Assembly (NCBI GenBank): GCA_016709865.1
Contig: JADJLX010000003.1
Span: 310,001-374,000 of the forward strand
Source: Bacteroidales bacterium
GTDB taxonomy: Bacteria; Bacteroidota; Bacteroidia; Bacteroidales; VadinHA17
Direction: 5' to 3'
DNA: 64,000 nt
Shown: positions 8,345 to 19,100 of the stretch, in pieces
How the letters are laid out: every line of letters starts with the position of its first letter
Position numbering within the stretch: position 1 is the stretch's first letter
Translations under genes and position numbers: made by a program
Notes under the pieces: generated by a model
Database searches by the model: none
What the model saw: the letters and a program-made list of their open reading frames with translations, nothing else
Told to the model about the DNA's origin: nothing

Positions 8345-10150
8345 CTACTTAAATCTCTTATCAATATCTTCAAGTGTTAAAATGCTGATCACCGGTTTCC
8401 CTTTCGGAGAGTAGTTTGGTGACTGGCATGCAAAAAGTGTATCGAAAAGATTTTCCATTTCATTCTGGCTCAGCACTTTCCCATATTGAATAGAAGAGGC
8501 TCCCGCCATAGCTGAAGCTACTTTCTCTTTTGCACCCGAAGTCGGTGCTTCCTGAGTTGTTTTGTAATCTTCAAGAATTATTTCAAGCATCTCAAGCGGG
8601 TTTAATGATTCACTTCCCGCCGGTTTTCCGTTTATCGTGATTTTATTCTTCCCGGAATGCTTAATCCTGAAACCGAGCAACTCAAGTTCTGCCTCGATTT
8701 CTTTAATAATATAGAAATCGGATGGATTAACTTCTGCAGTTACCGGAAACATATCAACCTGGCTGACAGCCCTGTTATTGCTGAGGCAATCGATGAATCT
8801 TTCGTAAAGGACCCTTTCATGAGCCCTCTTCTGGTCTATCAGCATTAGTCCCGATTTAACAGGACAAACAATATATTTATTTTTTATCTGGAAAAACTTC
8901 CGTTGAGATTCCCTTATCTTTTCGAATCCTGGATTCTCATTCTCCTTTTCCAGAGCTGAATAGAGCTTTTCCCAGTTTGCCACATTTTCCTTTTCGAACC
9001 GGTCAATCGACCCTGATCTGTCAGGAATATTGTCATCTTTATCAAAAGGATTGTAGCTGGTATTTATCTCAATACCAGGTTGTTCCGGCATCCTGTTTGT
9101 TGCACTCATTACAGGGATGTCGATAAGAGCCTCATTTTCAAAGTCGAGCGACGGGACAATATTAAACCTTCCCAGCGCTTCTCTCACAGATGCCATAAGA
9201 ATCTGCCAGATAGCTCTTTCATCCTCAAATTTTATCTCTGTTTTTGTCGGATGAATATTTATATCTATTGAAGCAGGATCGGCTTCCAAAAAGATAAAGT
9301 ATGAGGGTATTGCTTCAACCGGGAGAATATTCTGATAAGCTTCAACTACTGCTTTATGGAAGTAGGGGTGCTTCATAAAGCGGTTGTTTACAAAGAAAAA
9401 TTGTTCACCGTAAGTTCTTCTTGCGTTTTCAGGCTTCCCGATATACCCTTTAATTGTTATCAGACTGGTCTCTGTTTCAAGTGTAATCAGATCCTGGTTG
9501 ATTTGTTTACCGAATACACCTATGATTCGTTGGCGGGTATTTCCCGAAGAAAGATTATAGATCTCAGTATCATTATGATATAGTGAAAACCTGATATCGG
9601 GATGAGCTATTACTATCTTTTGAAACTCATTTACAATATGTCTGATCTCAGTGTTATCTGACTTCAGAAATTTGCGTCGTGCCGGGATATTAAAGAAAAG
9701 GTTCTTTACGGCAAAGCTCGATCCGACAGGACAGCTGCAGGGCTCATGAGTTATAACTTTTGAACCGCTTATTTCAATAAGGATCCCGGTTTCATTTTCT
9801 TCTCTTCTTGTCTTTAATTCGACCATAGCAACAGCAGCAATGGAAGCGAGTGCTTCTCCCCTGAAACCCTTGGTTGTAATGGCAAAAAGATCCTGTGCTG
9901 AAGTGATTTTCGATGTGGCATGGCGCTCAAATGAAAGGCGGGCATCTGTCTCGGACATTCCGCTTCCGTCATCGACTATCTGAATAAGAGTTTTACCTGA
10001 ATCCTTTATTATTACCCGGATATTTTTTGCACCAGCATCCACTGAGTTTTCCACCAGCTCTTTTACCACCGAAGCGGGTCGTTGGATGACCTCTCCGGCT
10101 GCAATCTGATTTGCAACGGAGTCTGGTAAAAGCTTAATAATATCAGGCAT
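8345..10150 (-). CDS. mutL: DNA mismatch repair protein MutL
   Basis: MutL couples mismatch recognition by MutS to downstream repair. The N-terminal GHKL ATPase (about residues 1-330) has ANQIAAGEVIQRPASVV, E31 in KELVEN, DDGSGM (60-65), RHATSKI and GFRGEAL (95-101). A polar linker (about 335-420) leads to the dimerisation domain (about 430-601). The frame is open to 10324, but the ATG at 10150 (MPDIIKLLP) gives the standard N-terminus and 601 residues. The endonuclease metal site appears absent: DQHA is DQKR (439-442), the ACR-type motif is missing, and CPHGRP is SPKGKP (581-586). That fits a non-nicking MutL, although E. coli-type partners such as MutH are not in this window. Confidence 0.93.
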   Translation of the reverse strand: MPDIIKLLPDSVANQIAAGEVIQRPASVVKELVENSVDAGAKNIRVIIKDSGKTLIQIVDDGSGMSETDARLSFERHATSKITSAQDLFAITTKGFRGEALASIAAVAMVELKTRREENETGILIEISGSKVITHEPCSCPVGSSFAVKNLFFNIPARRKFLKSDNTEIRHIVNEFQKIVIAHPDIRFSLYHNDTEIYNLSSGNTRQRIIGVFGKQINQDLITLETETSLITIKGYIGKPENARRTYGEQFFFVNNRFMKHPYFHKAVVEAYQNILPVEAIPSYFIFLEADPASIDINIHPTKTEIKFEDERAIWQILMASVREALGRFNIVPSLDFENEALIDIPVMSATNRMPEQPGIEINTSYNPFDKDDNIPDRSGSIDRFEKENVANWEKLYSALEKENENPGFEKIRESQRKFFQIKNKYIVCPVKSGLMLIDQKRAHERVLYERFIDCLSNNRAVSQVDMFPVTAEVNPSDFYIIKEIEAELELLGFRIKHSGKNKITINGKPAGSESLNPLEMLEIILEDYKTTQEAPTSGAKEKVASAMAGASSIQYGKVLSQNEMENLFDTLFACQSPNYSPKGKPVISILTLEDIDKRFK

Positions 10151-10175
10151 TAAAAAGGTATTTGTTTCAACTCTG

Positions 10176-10183
10176 CAAATATA
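10176..10183 (-). promoter_or_regulatory. Possible -7 element for mutL
   Basis: The minus strand reads TATATTTG, an exact TAnnTTTG match 26 bases above the mutL start codon. No clear TTTG -33 element accompanies it, so support is limited to the -7 box and its position. Confidence 0.3.
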
Positions 10184-10264
10184 TAAATAATTGCTACAAC
10201 ACCCTTCTGGCAGCAATCCGTATCCCATTATCCACAGGATGGTGGTTATTAATTCAGGGATGAT

Positions 10265-10272
10265 TATATTTG
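10265..10272 (+). promoter_or_regulatory. Possible -7 element for the phosphoesterase lipoprotein gene
   Basis: TATATTTG matches TAnnTTTG exactly and lies about 60 bases upstream of the ATG at 10333. A -33 TTTG at the expected spacing is not seen. Confidence 0.3.
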
Positions 10273-10332
10273 TAAAAAAATGGGGATAAAACCATGACCC
10301 GGTTCTCGGACAAGGTTTAAACAATAATTATT

Positions 10333-11199
10333 ATGAGAAAGCTGACTATATTTTCTATTGTGTTCTTCAGTATTATTTTTGCTGGTTGCTCAAAAAAAGC
10401 TGACCAGGATGTCGTTAAGGTAATGACTTTCAACATCAGGTACGATAATCCGCGTGACAGTATAAATGCATGGCCCAAAAGGGCTGCGCAGGTTTGCGAA
10501 TTTATTAAGAATGAAAAACCTGATCTTATTGGTATGCAGGAGGTTCTTCTGAGGCAGTATGTTATTCTTGATTCAGCACTTACCGATTATACATCTGTTG
10601 GTGTTGGCCGTGATGATGGAGCCAAAGGAGGCGAGATGAATCCGGTATTCTTCAGGAAGGAACGATTTGACATGATCAGGACAATAACCTTCTGGCTCTC
10701 TTCTACACCTGATGTTCCCGGGTCAAAAGGATGGGGTGCCTCACTTCCAAGAATTGTTACCTGGATGGAACTTGCAGACAAGAATACTCATGAACATTTT
10801 TTCTATTTTAATACTCATTTCGCACATGATTCAGATTCCGCAAGAATAATGAGTTCAAGAATCCTTCTTGATCAGGTAGCTAAAATATCAGATGGTTCTC
10901 CATTTATTATTACCGGAGATTTCAATATGCTTCCGACAAGTCTTGGCTACTCAATTCTGACCGGACCCGCAGAGAGTGTACCTGCACTTAAGGATTCATA
11001 TACTATTTCAGAGAAGAGACCCTGGGGCCCTGTCTATACTTTCAACGGTTTCTCTGACAAGCCAGGGACAGGAAGAATAGATTATATATTCGTGAAAAAT
11101 GGGATGAGAGCACTGGAGCACAGGACAATGATTAAGAAAGAAGGCGGAGTATTCATCTCAGATCACTGGCCTGTAGAGGCAACTATTCTGCTTAAATAA
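10333..11199 (+). CDS. Endonuclease/exonuclease/phosphatase family lipoprotein
   Basis: This 288-residue exported phosphoesterase has an N-terminal signal sequence ending in the lipobox FAGC (Cys19), so it is expected to be lipid-anchored outside the cytoplasm. The DNase I-like fold is shown by MTFNIRYDN, DLIGMQEVL with the metal-binding Glu, FNTHFAHDS, TGDFNMLPTS, GRIDYIFVKNG and SDHWPVEA. Bacteroidota proteins of this kind are often annotated as phosphatases or nucleases, and the substrate cannot be read from the sequence. It is distinct from the membrane-helix phosphoesterase at 5430-6509. It diverges from mutL and converges with the 641-residue barrel gene across a 15-base gap. Confidence 0.87.
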   Translation: MRKLTIFSIVFFSIIFAGCSKKADQDVVKVMTFNIRYDNPRDSINAWPKRAAQVCEFIKNEKPDLIGMQEVLLRQYVILDSALTDYTSVGVGRDDGAKGGEMNPVFFRKERFDMIRTITFWLSSTPDVPGSKGWGASLPRIVTWMELADKNTHEHFFYFNTHFAHDSDSARIMSSRILLDQVAKISDGSPFIITGDFNMLPTSLGYSILTGPAESVPALKDSYTISEKRPWGPVYTFNGFSDKPGTGRIDYIFVKNGMRALEHRTMIKKEGGVFISDHWPVEATILLK

Positions 11200-11214
11200 A
11201 ACCGGTTTTGTATA

Positions 11215-13140
11215 TTATAGTTTATACACAAAGCTTACTCTTAATCCGAAGTATCTGATTTTAACCGGTTGATGTGTGTAAGATTTTTCAAAGATATCTT
11301 TATATGATTCCTCTTGCCTTAAGAGGTCGGATAATCCGATATTCATTTCGGGGCCTACTGTGATATTTGAATAATATCCCAAAGGTATATTTGCGCCTGC
11401 GGATGCATATAATGAAAGGTAAAGGCCTTTATACTTAGTGGTTCCGGTAATATCAATATTTTCCCTGCTAAAGAAACCAAGTTCAGGAACTGTCAGAGCA
11501 TCTTTTGGTTCAATAAATAATGAATACGGACTGGCATAGAATTGATAGTACCCTGAATCCCTGTATATTGCTTTCTGAGGTATCGATATTTTGAATCCCC
11601 CTTCAGCATAAAATCCAAACTCACCGGGTTTACCGCTTGTATACCCTGCTAGTAGTGGAAGGGTAAAAAGATTAATATTAACAACAGAATCATAATCAGC
11701 TTCCACAATCCTGAAGTAAGAATCCCCGTTAAGGTCGGTAGATGCGACCTTATCAGTAAAAGTGCCGGTAAGATTAAATTTTTCCGAAAATTTGTTTAAT
11801 TCAAGTCCACTTCTGGCATAAATGTTATCAGTGAAATTGTATTGAACACCAATCCCGCTTAAAAAACCATATGCAGGAGAAACATTCCAGGTGTGGAAAT
11901 TTTTTTCCACCGACATGGCTTCAATGTTTTTGTCGTTGATGCTTGTTTGCCCGAATGATCCGGACAAAGAAACACTCAGGCCCTTTCTGGAAACAGGTTT
12001 AATTACAATTTCTGGTTTACTGATACTGGCATTTCCGGATGTTGATTCATAAAAGTTAACAGATGATGAGATATCGATGCCGGTTATCCTGAAACCTGAA
12101 AATGTGTTGTCTGCTGCAGAAAATACTATTTTAAAAATCAAGGGAAACATTTCTCTGAAGATGTCTTTCCCTTTGTAACTGCCGGAGAAAAATTTAGAGA
12201 CATCGGTATAGACAAAATAATTTCCATCTTCCGATTTCATTATCCGTCCAAATTTTGCAGAATCAGCATTTACAGATAAATTTTTAATTCCATTAGGGTA
12301 ATCTGTAATATATGCAGTAAGGTAATCTGTAACAGGAATCAGCTTTGTTTCAGCTTCTGGCATTATGTCGTTGTAGACACGGGTCTCTGTTTCAGGAAAT
12401 AGTTTCATGAAACTCTCTTTATAGAATGATTTGTCTTCAGCTGACTCCTGGGGATCTCCGATGAGTGAAAGAAAATTTGCATAATCCTGAATCATTGTTC
12501 TGACTGCATTATGAACTTTAACAAGATCTTCGGGATTGAAGGTTTCACCTGATACTTCTTTAAGCACTTTGGAATAGTCTATAACGGCATTTGAATCAGA
12601 CCTTCTTATACCAACTATCCTGAATTTTTCAGGTGATTTGTTCTCAAGATTGAATGCGATCCGGAAAGTCAGTTCTTCTGTATTTTTATTGATGGTCTGG
12701 TTAAGATAGTTCCCGCTTATTGATTTTTTTACTAGGATATCAATTGAATAAACATTCTCCTGGTGTGAAATGATTTCACTTACTCTGGCATTAATCAGGT
12801 CAAGACTTATAGATATGCCATCGGGATACCATAGAACAAGATTATTTGAATATGTTTCTGCTTCATAAAATTCGCTCAGTTTATGTGCCGGGTCGAGATC
12901 GTTGTAAACCAGAACCTGTCTGTTTACAAAAAGCTCAAGTAGACTTTCAGATTCGCTGCCGGCTTTCTCTACATCTGTAACAACCGATTCACCTATCTGA
13001 TTAATAACTCTTTGGTAATCAGTAAGTAATTTAATTGAATTTGTATAGATTACAGCCTTCTCCTTGGTAGAAAATTCAATTGCTCCGGCACCGGGAATTA
13101 AATAAATCAATGAGATAAAAAGCAACAGATACCTTTTCAT
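11215..13140 (-). CDS. Outer-membrane barrel protein paired with giant T9SS protein (copy 2)
   Basis: I do not recognise this family by name. The 641-residue protein has a signal peptide (about 1-20, ending GAGA). An N-terminal half of about 350 residues seems to contain two related alpha/beta modules (about 22-200 and 208-375). Each has a Tyr-rich helix, a VYNDxxP segment, a PDGI or PNGI strand, a SGxY segment and FRIxGI. From about 385 to the end are alternating amphipathic strands typical of a small outer-membrane barrel (GLSVSLSGSFG, YGFLSGIGVQYNF, YARSGLELNK, LYLSLYASAGANIPLGYY). It starts ten bases after the giant gene 13151-20272. It is a full-length paralogue of 22012-23940, sharing LELFVNRQVL, LSEFYEAETY and REMFPLIFKI. 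A surface-display partner of the giant is inferred. Confidence 0.7.
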   Translation of the reverse strand: MKRYLLLFISLIYLIPGAGAIEFSTKEKAVIYTNSIKLLTDYQRVINQIGESVVTDVEKAGSESESLLELFVNRQVLVYNDLDPAHKLSEFYEAETYSNNLVLWYPDGISISLDLINARVSEIISHQENVYSIDILVKKSISGNYLNQTINKNTEELTFRIAFNLENKSPEKFRIVGIRRSDSNAVIDYSKVLKEVSGETFNPEDLVKVHNAVRTMIQDYANFLSLIGDPQESAEDKSFYKESFMKLFPETETRVYNDIMPEAETKLIPVTDYLTAYITDYPNGIKNLSVNADSAKFGRIMKSEDGNYFVYTDVSKFFSGSYKGKDIFREMFPLIFKIVFSAADNTFSGFRITGIDISSSVNFYESTSGNASISKPEIVIKPVSRKGLSVSLSGSFGQTSINDKNIEAMSVEKNFHTWNVSPAYGFLSGIGVQYNFTDNIYARSGLELNKFSEKFNLTGTFTDKVASTDLNGDSYFRIVEADYDSVVNINLFTLPLLAGYTSGKPGEFGFYAEGGFKISIPQKAIYRDSGYYQFYASPYSLFIEPKDALTVPELGFFSRENIDITGTTKYKGLYLSLYASAGANIPLGYYSNITVGPEMNIGLSDLLRQEESYKDIFEKSYTHQPVKIRYFGLRVSFVYKL

Positions 13141-13150
13141 AGGCTAATTA

Positions 13151-16100
13151 TTATTCAATTATTATCTTTTTTACAGTTGTAATTTTATCAAAATCAAAAT
13201 AAATCAGATAATTACCTCTGGGTTGTCCTGTCAGGTCAATCTGATAGAGATAGTGCTCAGAATCCTTTACTGATTTGAAGTTGTGTATCTCTTTACCATC
13301 GAACCTGAATACACTGATCTTTACTTCACCTCGTTGTTCATTGTCTGTTTCGATATTGAATAATCCGTTCCCGGGATTAGGATACACCTTCACCTCAGCA
13401 AATTGTTCAGTTTCCTCTGCTACAAGATATTCTGAAGGTATATTGAAATCAGTCATTCCTGATTTTGTGGTGGGTATTGTAATAGCAGTACTTGAAGTGA
13501 AGCAAAGATTATCATTCGCCACTGCCACTCTGTAAGATCCAAGCTTCTTGTTGGCTACATATATGTATTTATTCGCCCCTGAAATTAACTGATCGTTATA
13601 ATACCATTTGTAATATTTGTATGACTTGAACTGTGAGGCCAGATACCAGACTGCAGGGCCCTTTGCATAAACTTTAGGTATTTCGGGAGCTGTTGCATAA
13701 CTGATACTAAAATTATCTGATACTGCTTTACAGCCATTTAGGGTAGCCTCAACTGCGTAAACTCCCTCAGGAAGATACTCTTCGATGAATGAAAGAGTTT
13801 TGTCAGGAGATACAACACCATTTCTTAGCCATTGATAGGTATATCCTGAAACTTCCTGGGCAGCCAGTTTTACTTTAATTTCCGTTGGAGGGCACTGTCC
13901 GGTTACATAGTCCGACGAAGTAACAGATGGTTTTAATGGCATCGGTTTTACAGTAACATTTACAGCGGTAGTTTTTGTAACACAACCTGATGAGTTAGTG
14001 ACAACAAGTTCATATTTTCCGGTTGTATTTGCTGTGTAAGAGTTGGTTAGGGCGTTTGGTACGGGCACTGATTCATTGCTCCAGGAATATGAATAACCAG
14101 CGTTAAATGGCACGCTTAAAGTAACATTTCCTCCATCACAGAAAGTTGTTGCCCCTCCTGGGGTAACGGCACTAACAGATGGCAACGGGTTAACAGTAAC
14201 ATCAATAAAGTTTGATGACGAAACAATACAGCCTGTATTATTTGCAACTGTGAGAGTGTATCTGCCGGAGTTTTTTGCAAAATACTCATTCTTATTTGAA
14301 CCGACAGCTCCGCCGTTAAGTTTCCAGCTGTATGAATACCCGGAAGTGTTTGTAACAGAAAGGCTAACCGAATCTCCCTGACAGAATACAGCAGGTGTTT
14401 TAGCTGAGATTATACCAGGTGCTGAAGGAGCATTGAGAACTGTTACAGACGCTGCAGTGGAAGTCGTTTTACAGTTTCCTGTTGGGTTAACAACCTCTGC
14501 TGTATATGTACCTGTGCTTTTTGCCACATATTTTGAGGAATCCTGGCCTGGTAAATACACACCTCCTGATTGCCATTTATATATGTAGGTTGCATTTTTA
14601 GCCACAGAAAGTGAAACACTGTCGCCGGAGCAGAATGACAAAGGTGTACTGGCCGATATTGCTGCTACCGGATAAGCTCCTACTGAAACAGTTTTGGTGA
14701 TGAATGAAGAGCACAGATTATCCGCAACGGCTGTCAGGGTAAGCTGGTAATCTCCAGCAGTGAGATAACCATGCGTTCCCGGATTCTGTACCGTTGAACC
14801 CTTTCCATCGCCATAGTCCCACGACCATGATGTAATTGTTAATCCTGTAACATTTGAAATGTTAGTCAGAACTGTTTCGGAGCCCTGACAAACAACTGAA
14901 GCGTTGAAATTCGCACCGGGTTTGGCTTTAACCAGAACCTGTTTTGTAAGTGTATCACTTGTTGTTACCGAATAGGCAATCAGAGTTACATTTTTCACAC
15001 CAGCTGAACTGAACAGGTGTGAAGGACTAGCCAGTGTTGATGACGTCCCATCTCCAAACAGCCATTTATAGCCTTGGATTACATCTCCGAATGCTACAGA
15101 CTGGTTTGTAAATTGAGTTGAAAGTCCTTCGCAGATTGTATCGGCTGTAAAGAAAGATAGTACATTTTTAACATCTACTGAATCTGTTACCGACCATGAG
15201 CCCCCTTTCAGTCCCTGGTCAACAGCCTGAACACTCCAATAGTATCTGACTGCCGGCATATTAACAAGAAGGAATGTAGTATCAACCTGTGCATTACCGA
15301 CAGATGCTATCTTTCTGTAACCAGTGGCAGATGATTCGGGAGGGCATGTATTGAAGGCGGCTTTAGAAGTTCCTATTCTGACATTGTATGTCATTGTCTT
15401 TGAGGGGGTCTCATCATTGAAAACAGGCTTCCATGACAATACAACTCCGGTTGGTGAGTTAGAAGCTTTCAGACCCATTGGAGCAGCAGGACTTGTGTTG
15501 GAATTAAATTTACCGGATTTCATTATAAGGTTATTCTTGAAAATTTTTGTCGGAGTACCGTTATCTTTTGTAAATAAGAAGTCTAGATCCCCGTCATTGT
15601 CATAGTCAATCCAGTTTACAAAACTATAGCCTATCGATTTGACAGCCTCGTTATCCTGTGGATTAAACCATTGAGTAATAGCTCCGGGAACGGTTAATCC
15701 ATGCGTGTTTCTATAGATTCTTGTGTCAAGTCCCGGATTTGTAAGGATTATATCCAGCCAACCGTCATTATCATAATCCCCCCACGCGGCATAACATGCT
15801 CCCTGATAGGCTAATCCGATAAGCATGTGTTGAACAAATGAATTATTACCATTATTCTGATATAGTGTCATACTGCCCATTGTGGTAATCATAAAATCAA
15901 GATCCTGATCGTTATCATAATCACCCCATGATGTTGCAGAATACCCGAAACCGGTCAGAGCAATATCTGTCTGAAGACTGAAGGTTTTATCTCCGTTATT
16001 TTTGTATATTTCAAAAACACCCTGTTGATATAATTGTCCTGCCAGGGAACCTGTCATGGCTATATCCAGATCTCCGTCATTATCATAATCAACCCATCTT

Positions 16101-19100
16101 ACTGATCCTCGGTATAGTCCGGTAAGTATTAATTGTGTCTGTTCAGTAAATGTGTTATCCCCATTATTATTGTAGATCTTCGAAGAAGGAACATAATTTG
16201 GATCAGTACCGGTGGCTCCGTTTATAATGATATCAAGATCTCCGTCATTGTCATAGTCCCCCCAGGCAACGGAACTGAATAACAGTGGTGCAATTGAGAT
16301 TGAAGACTGTTCTGTGAAAGTATCAGCACCGTCATTCCTGTATATTTTTGTTACAGGAGAACCTGTAGGATAAGTTACTGTTGCACCTGTAATGATAATA
16401 TCAAGGTCACCATCACTGTCATAATCACCCCACGCTGCTGTTCCCCAATTTATGTTTGTCAGAGCAATTGCGGTCTTCTCTTCGAAAGAATTATCTCCTT
16501 TATTCCGGTAAATTCTTGTTGGGAATCCGGGTACCAGGACATCTATAAAACCATCGTTATCGTAATCGCCCCATGCTATATTATTATTCCATCCCGGGTT
16601 AATAGCAATACCAGCTTGTTCAGTAAACAGGCTTGTGCTGAATACTCCGGGATTACCATCAGAGGTTTGAGTGAAGTATTGTTCACTTCCAAATGTTCCC
16701 AAATACTCGAAGATATGGAAACTATACTGCTTGCTTGAAACGAGACCTGTAACAATCACACTGTCTGCTCTTCCATTATAAACACAATACCATCCTGATG
16801 TACCTATCTGTCCTCCGAACGAATACTCCGGATCAGCAATATAACCGGTATTGTTAACCGGTACAGCAACACCGGTAGAAGTTTGCTTGCAGAATACAAC
16901 ACATCTGTCTCCATTTCCTCTTTCCCATTTCAGAGAAAGGCTTGTCGGATCAATAATCTTTGCTGAAAGTTTTTTTGCCTGTACAGGAATTATTGAGAAT
17001 GTACCTTCAGTTGCGAAGGGACTTGAGGCATATCCGTTATCAATGGCCTGGACACTCCAATAGTAATTGCCCATTGGCAGCTTCTTCAGGATAAATGTGG
17101 TATCCAGATTGGCATTTCCCATTCCTGTCTGTTTCCTGAATCCATCGGCTGCTGAATGAGGGGAGACAACGTTAACCCCTCCTGTTGATGTTCCGACTTT
17201 CAAATTATATGACATAGCTTTGTACGGAGTATTATCGGTACGTACACTTCTCCATTTAAGTGTAACATCAGAATTTACTACATCTGCAATCAGGCCTGTG
17301 GGTGCTACCGGGTTAACATTTGCTGTAACAATGTCGTTCCTGAAGATTTTTGAGACAGAAGTTTCGGTAGTTACTCCTGAAATTATAATATCAAGATCAC
17401 CATCTTTGTCATAATCACCCCAGTTTGATGAACCCCATCCAATACCTGGAATTTTGCAAGAGACATCTTCGGTAAAAGTATTATCCCCATTGTTCCTGTA
17501 TACTTTGGTTTGAGGTAAATAGTCGCTTGTAAAACCCGATAACAGAATGTCAAGATCCCCGTCATTGTCATAATCACCCCATGAGGCAGATCCGTGTTGA
17601 GCTGCCACAAGAGGGATATCAGGCAGGATGGTAAAATTATTGTTTCCCGCATTCTGGTAAACACAGGAACCAGATGCTTTGGCCATAACTATATCAAGAT
17701 CACCATCATTGTCATAATCGCCCCAATCTAAGGCGCTTCCATAATAAGTAGGAATTGAGATATTGGTTTGTTCAACAAAATTACCTGCAGTATTATTGCG
17801 GTAAATCTTTGCTATTGGATCTGCACTATTGTTGAATCCAGATATAATTAAATCTAGGAATCCATCATTATCATAATCCCCCCACTTTGCAGCAGCACCA
17901 ATTCCATGAACTCCTTCCAGAGAAATTCCGGTTTGCTCGGTAAAGGTATTATTTCCATTATTACGGTACACTTTTGAGATTCTCCCCTCACTAATCGTTT
18001 CTCCCTGCAATACAAGATCCTGATCACCATCATTATCATAATCGCCCCAGCTGACGCCGCCGTAATTTGTACCAATAAATCCGGTTCCGGTAACTTCTGA
18101 GAAGGTACTATTACCATTATTAAGAAATAGTTTAACTGGATTACTGTCAATTATAAAATCAGTATTACCATCATTGTTTATATCAGATGTAGCAGCTGCA
18201 TATCCTGTTCCCGGGGCTACTGAAGTAAGTACAAAAATGTCATTACCATCATTTCTGTAAAGGAGTGTTGTTTTTGTGCCAACAATAAGAAGATCGAGGT
18301 CATTGTCATTGTCAAAATCAAACCAATTGTTTGATGTTGACCTTTCAAAACCAAAACTCGGGTCGTTAACCGGAAGCAGGCTGGAAGCAGTTATTTCAGA
18401 GAAGGTTCCGGTGCCGAAAGTAACAGGATTTCCTGAAACTACCTGATTATTATATACTTCAGCACCCGGATTACCCTCAAATTCGAAAACCTGAAATATG
18501 TATTCTGTTGCAGTTTTCAAACCACTTACATTAACCGAACTCTGTGTTCCTTTGTAGATACAATACCAGCCTGATCCAATTTGGGTGCCGGATTTAAACA
18601 CAGGTGATGCTGTGTAAGTTGTACTATTTATGGGCAATGCAGAGCCCGAGTTTCCCTCTTTAAGAAAAACAATACAATTTGTACCATTTCCTCTGGCCCA
18701 GCTTAGTGATGCTGTTGTTCCACCTATATTAGTTGTCTTCAGTGCATATGCTTGAATATTAACATTATAAATGAAGCTTCCCTGGATTGAGAAAGGACTT
18801 CCTTTAAAACTGTTGTCAATGGCCTGCACTTTCCAGTAGTAAGTGCCTTTTGGAATATTACGTAATACAAACATGGTATCAAGCTGGCCGTTTCCCATTC
18901 CTGAAGTCCGTCTAGCACCTGTTGTTGTTGATGAACCGGGGCTTACCAGATTAATAAATCCGGGCGAGGTTCCTGCCATAACACTGTAAGAAAGACTCTT
19001 TTTTGAAGTATTATCAGTAGTTACCTTATTCCATTTGAGAATAACCTCCGATCCAACTACAGATGAAATTAAGCCTGTCGGAGAAACCGGTACTGTATTT

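Noticed and set aside
10151..10324. N-terminal extension of mutL
   Set aside because: The extra 58 residues have no counterpart in MutL, whereas the ATG at 10150 starts exactly where the family begins.
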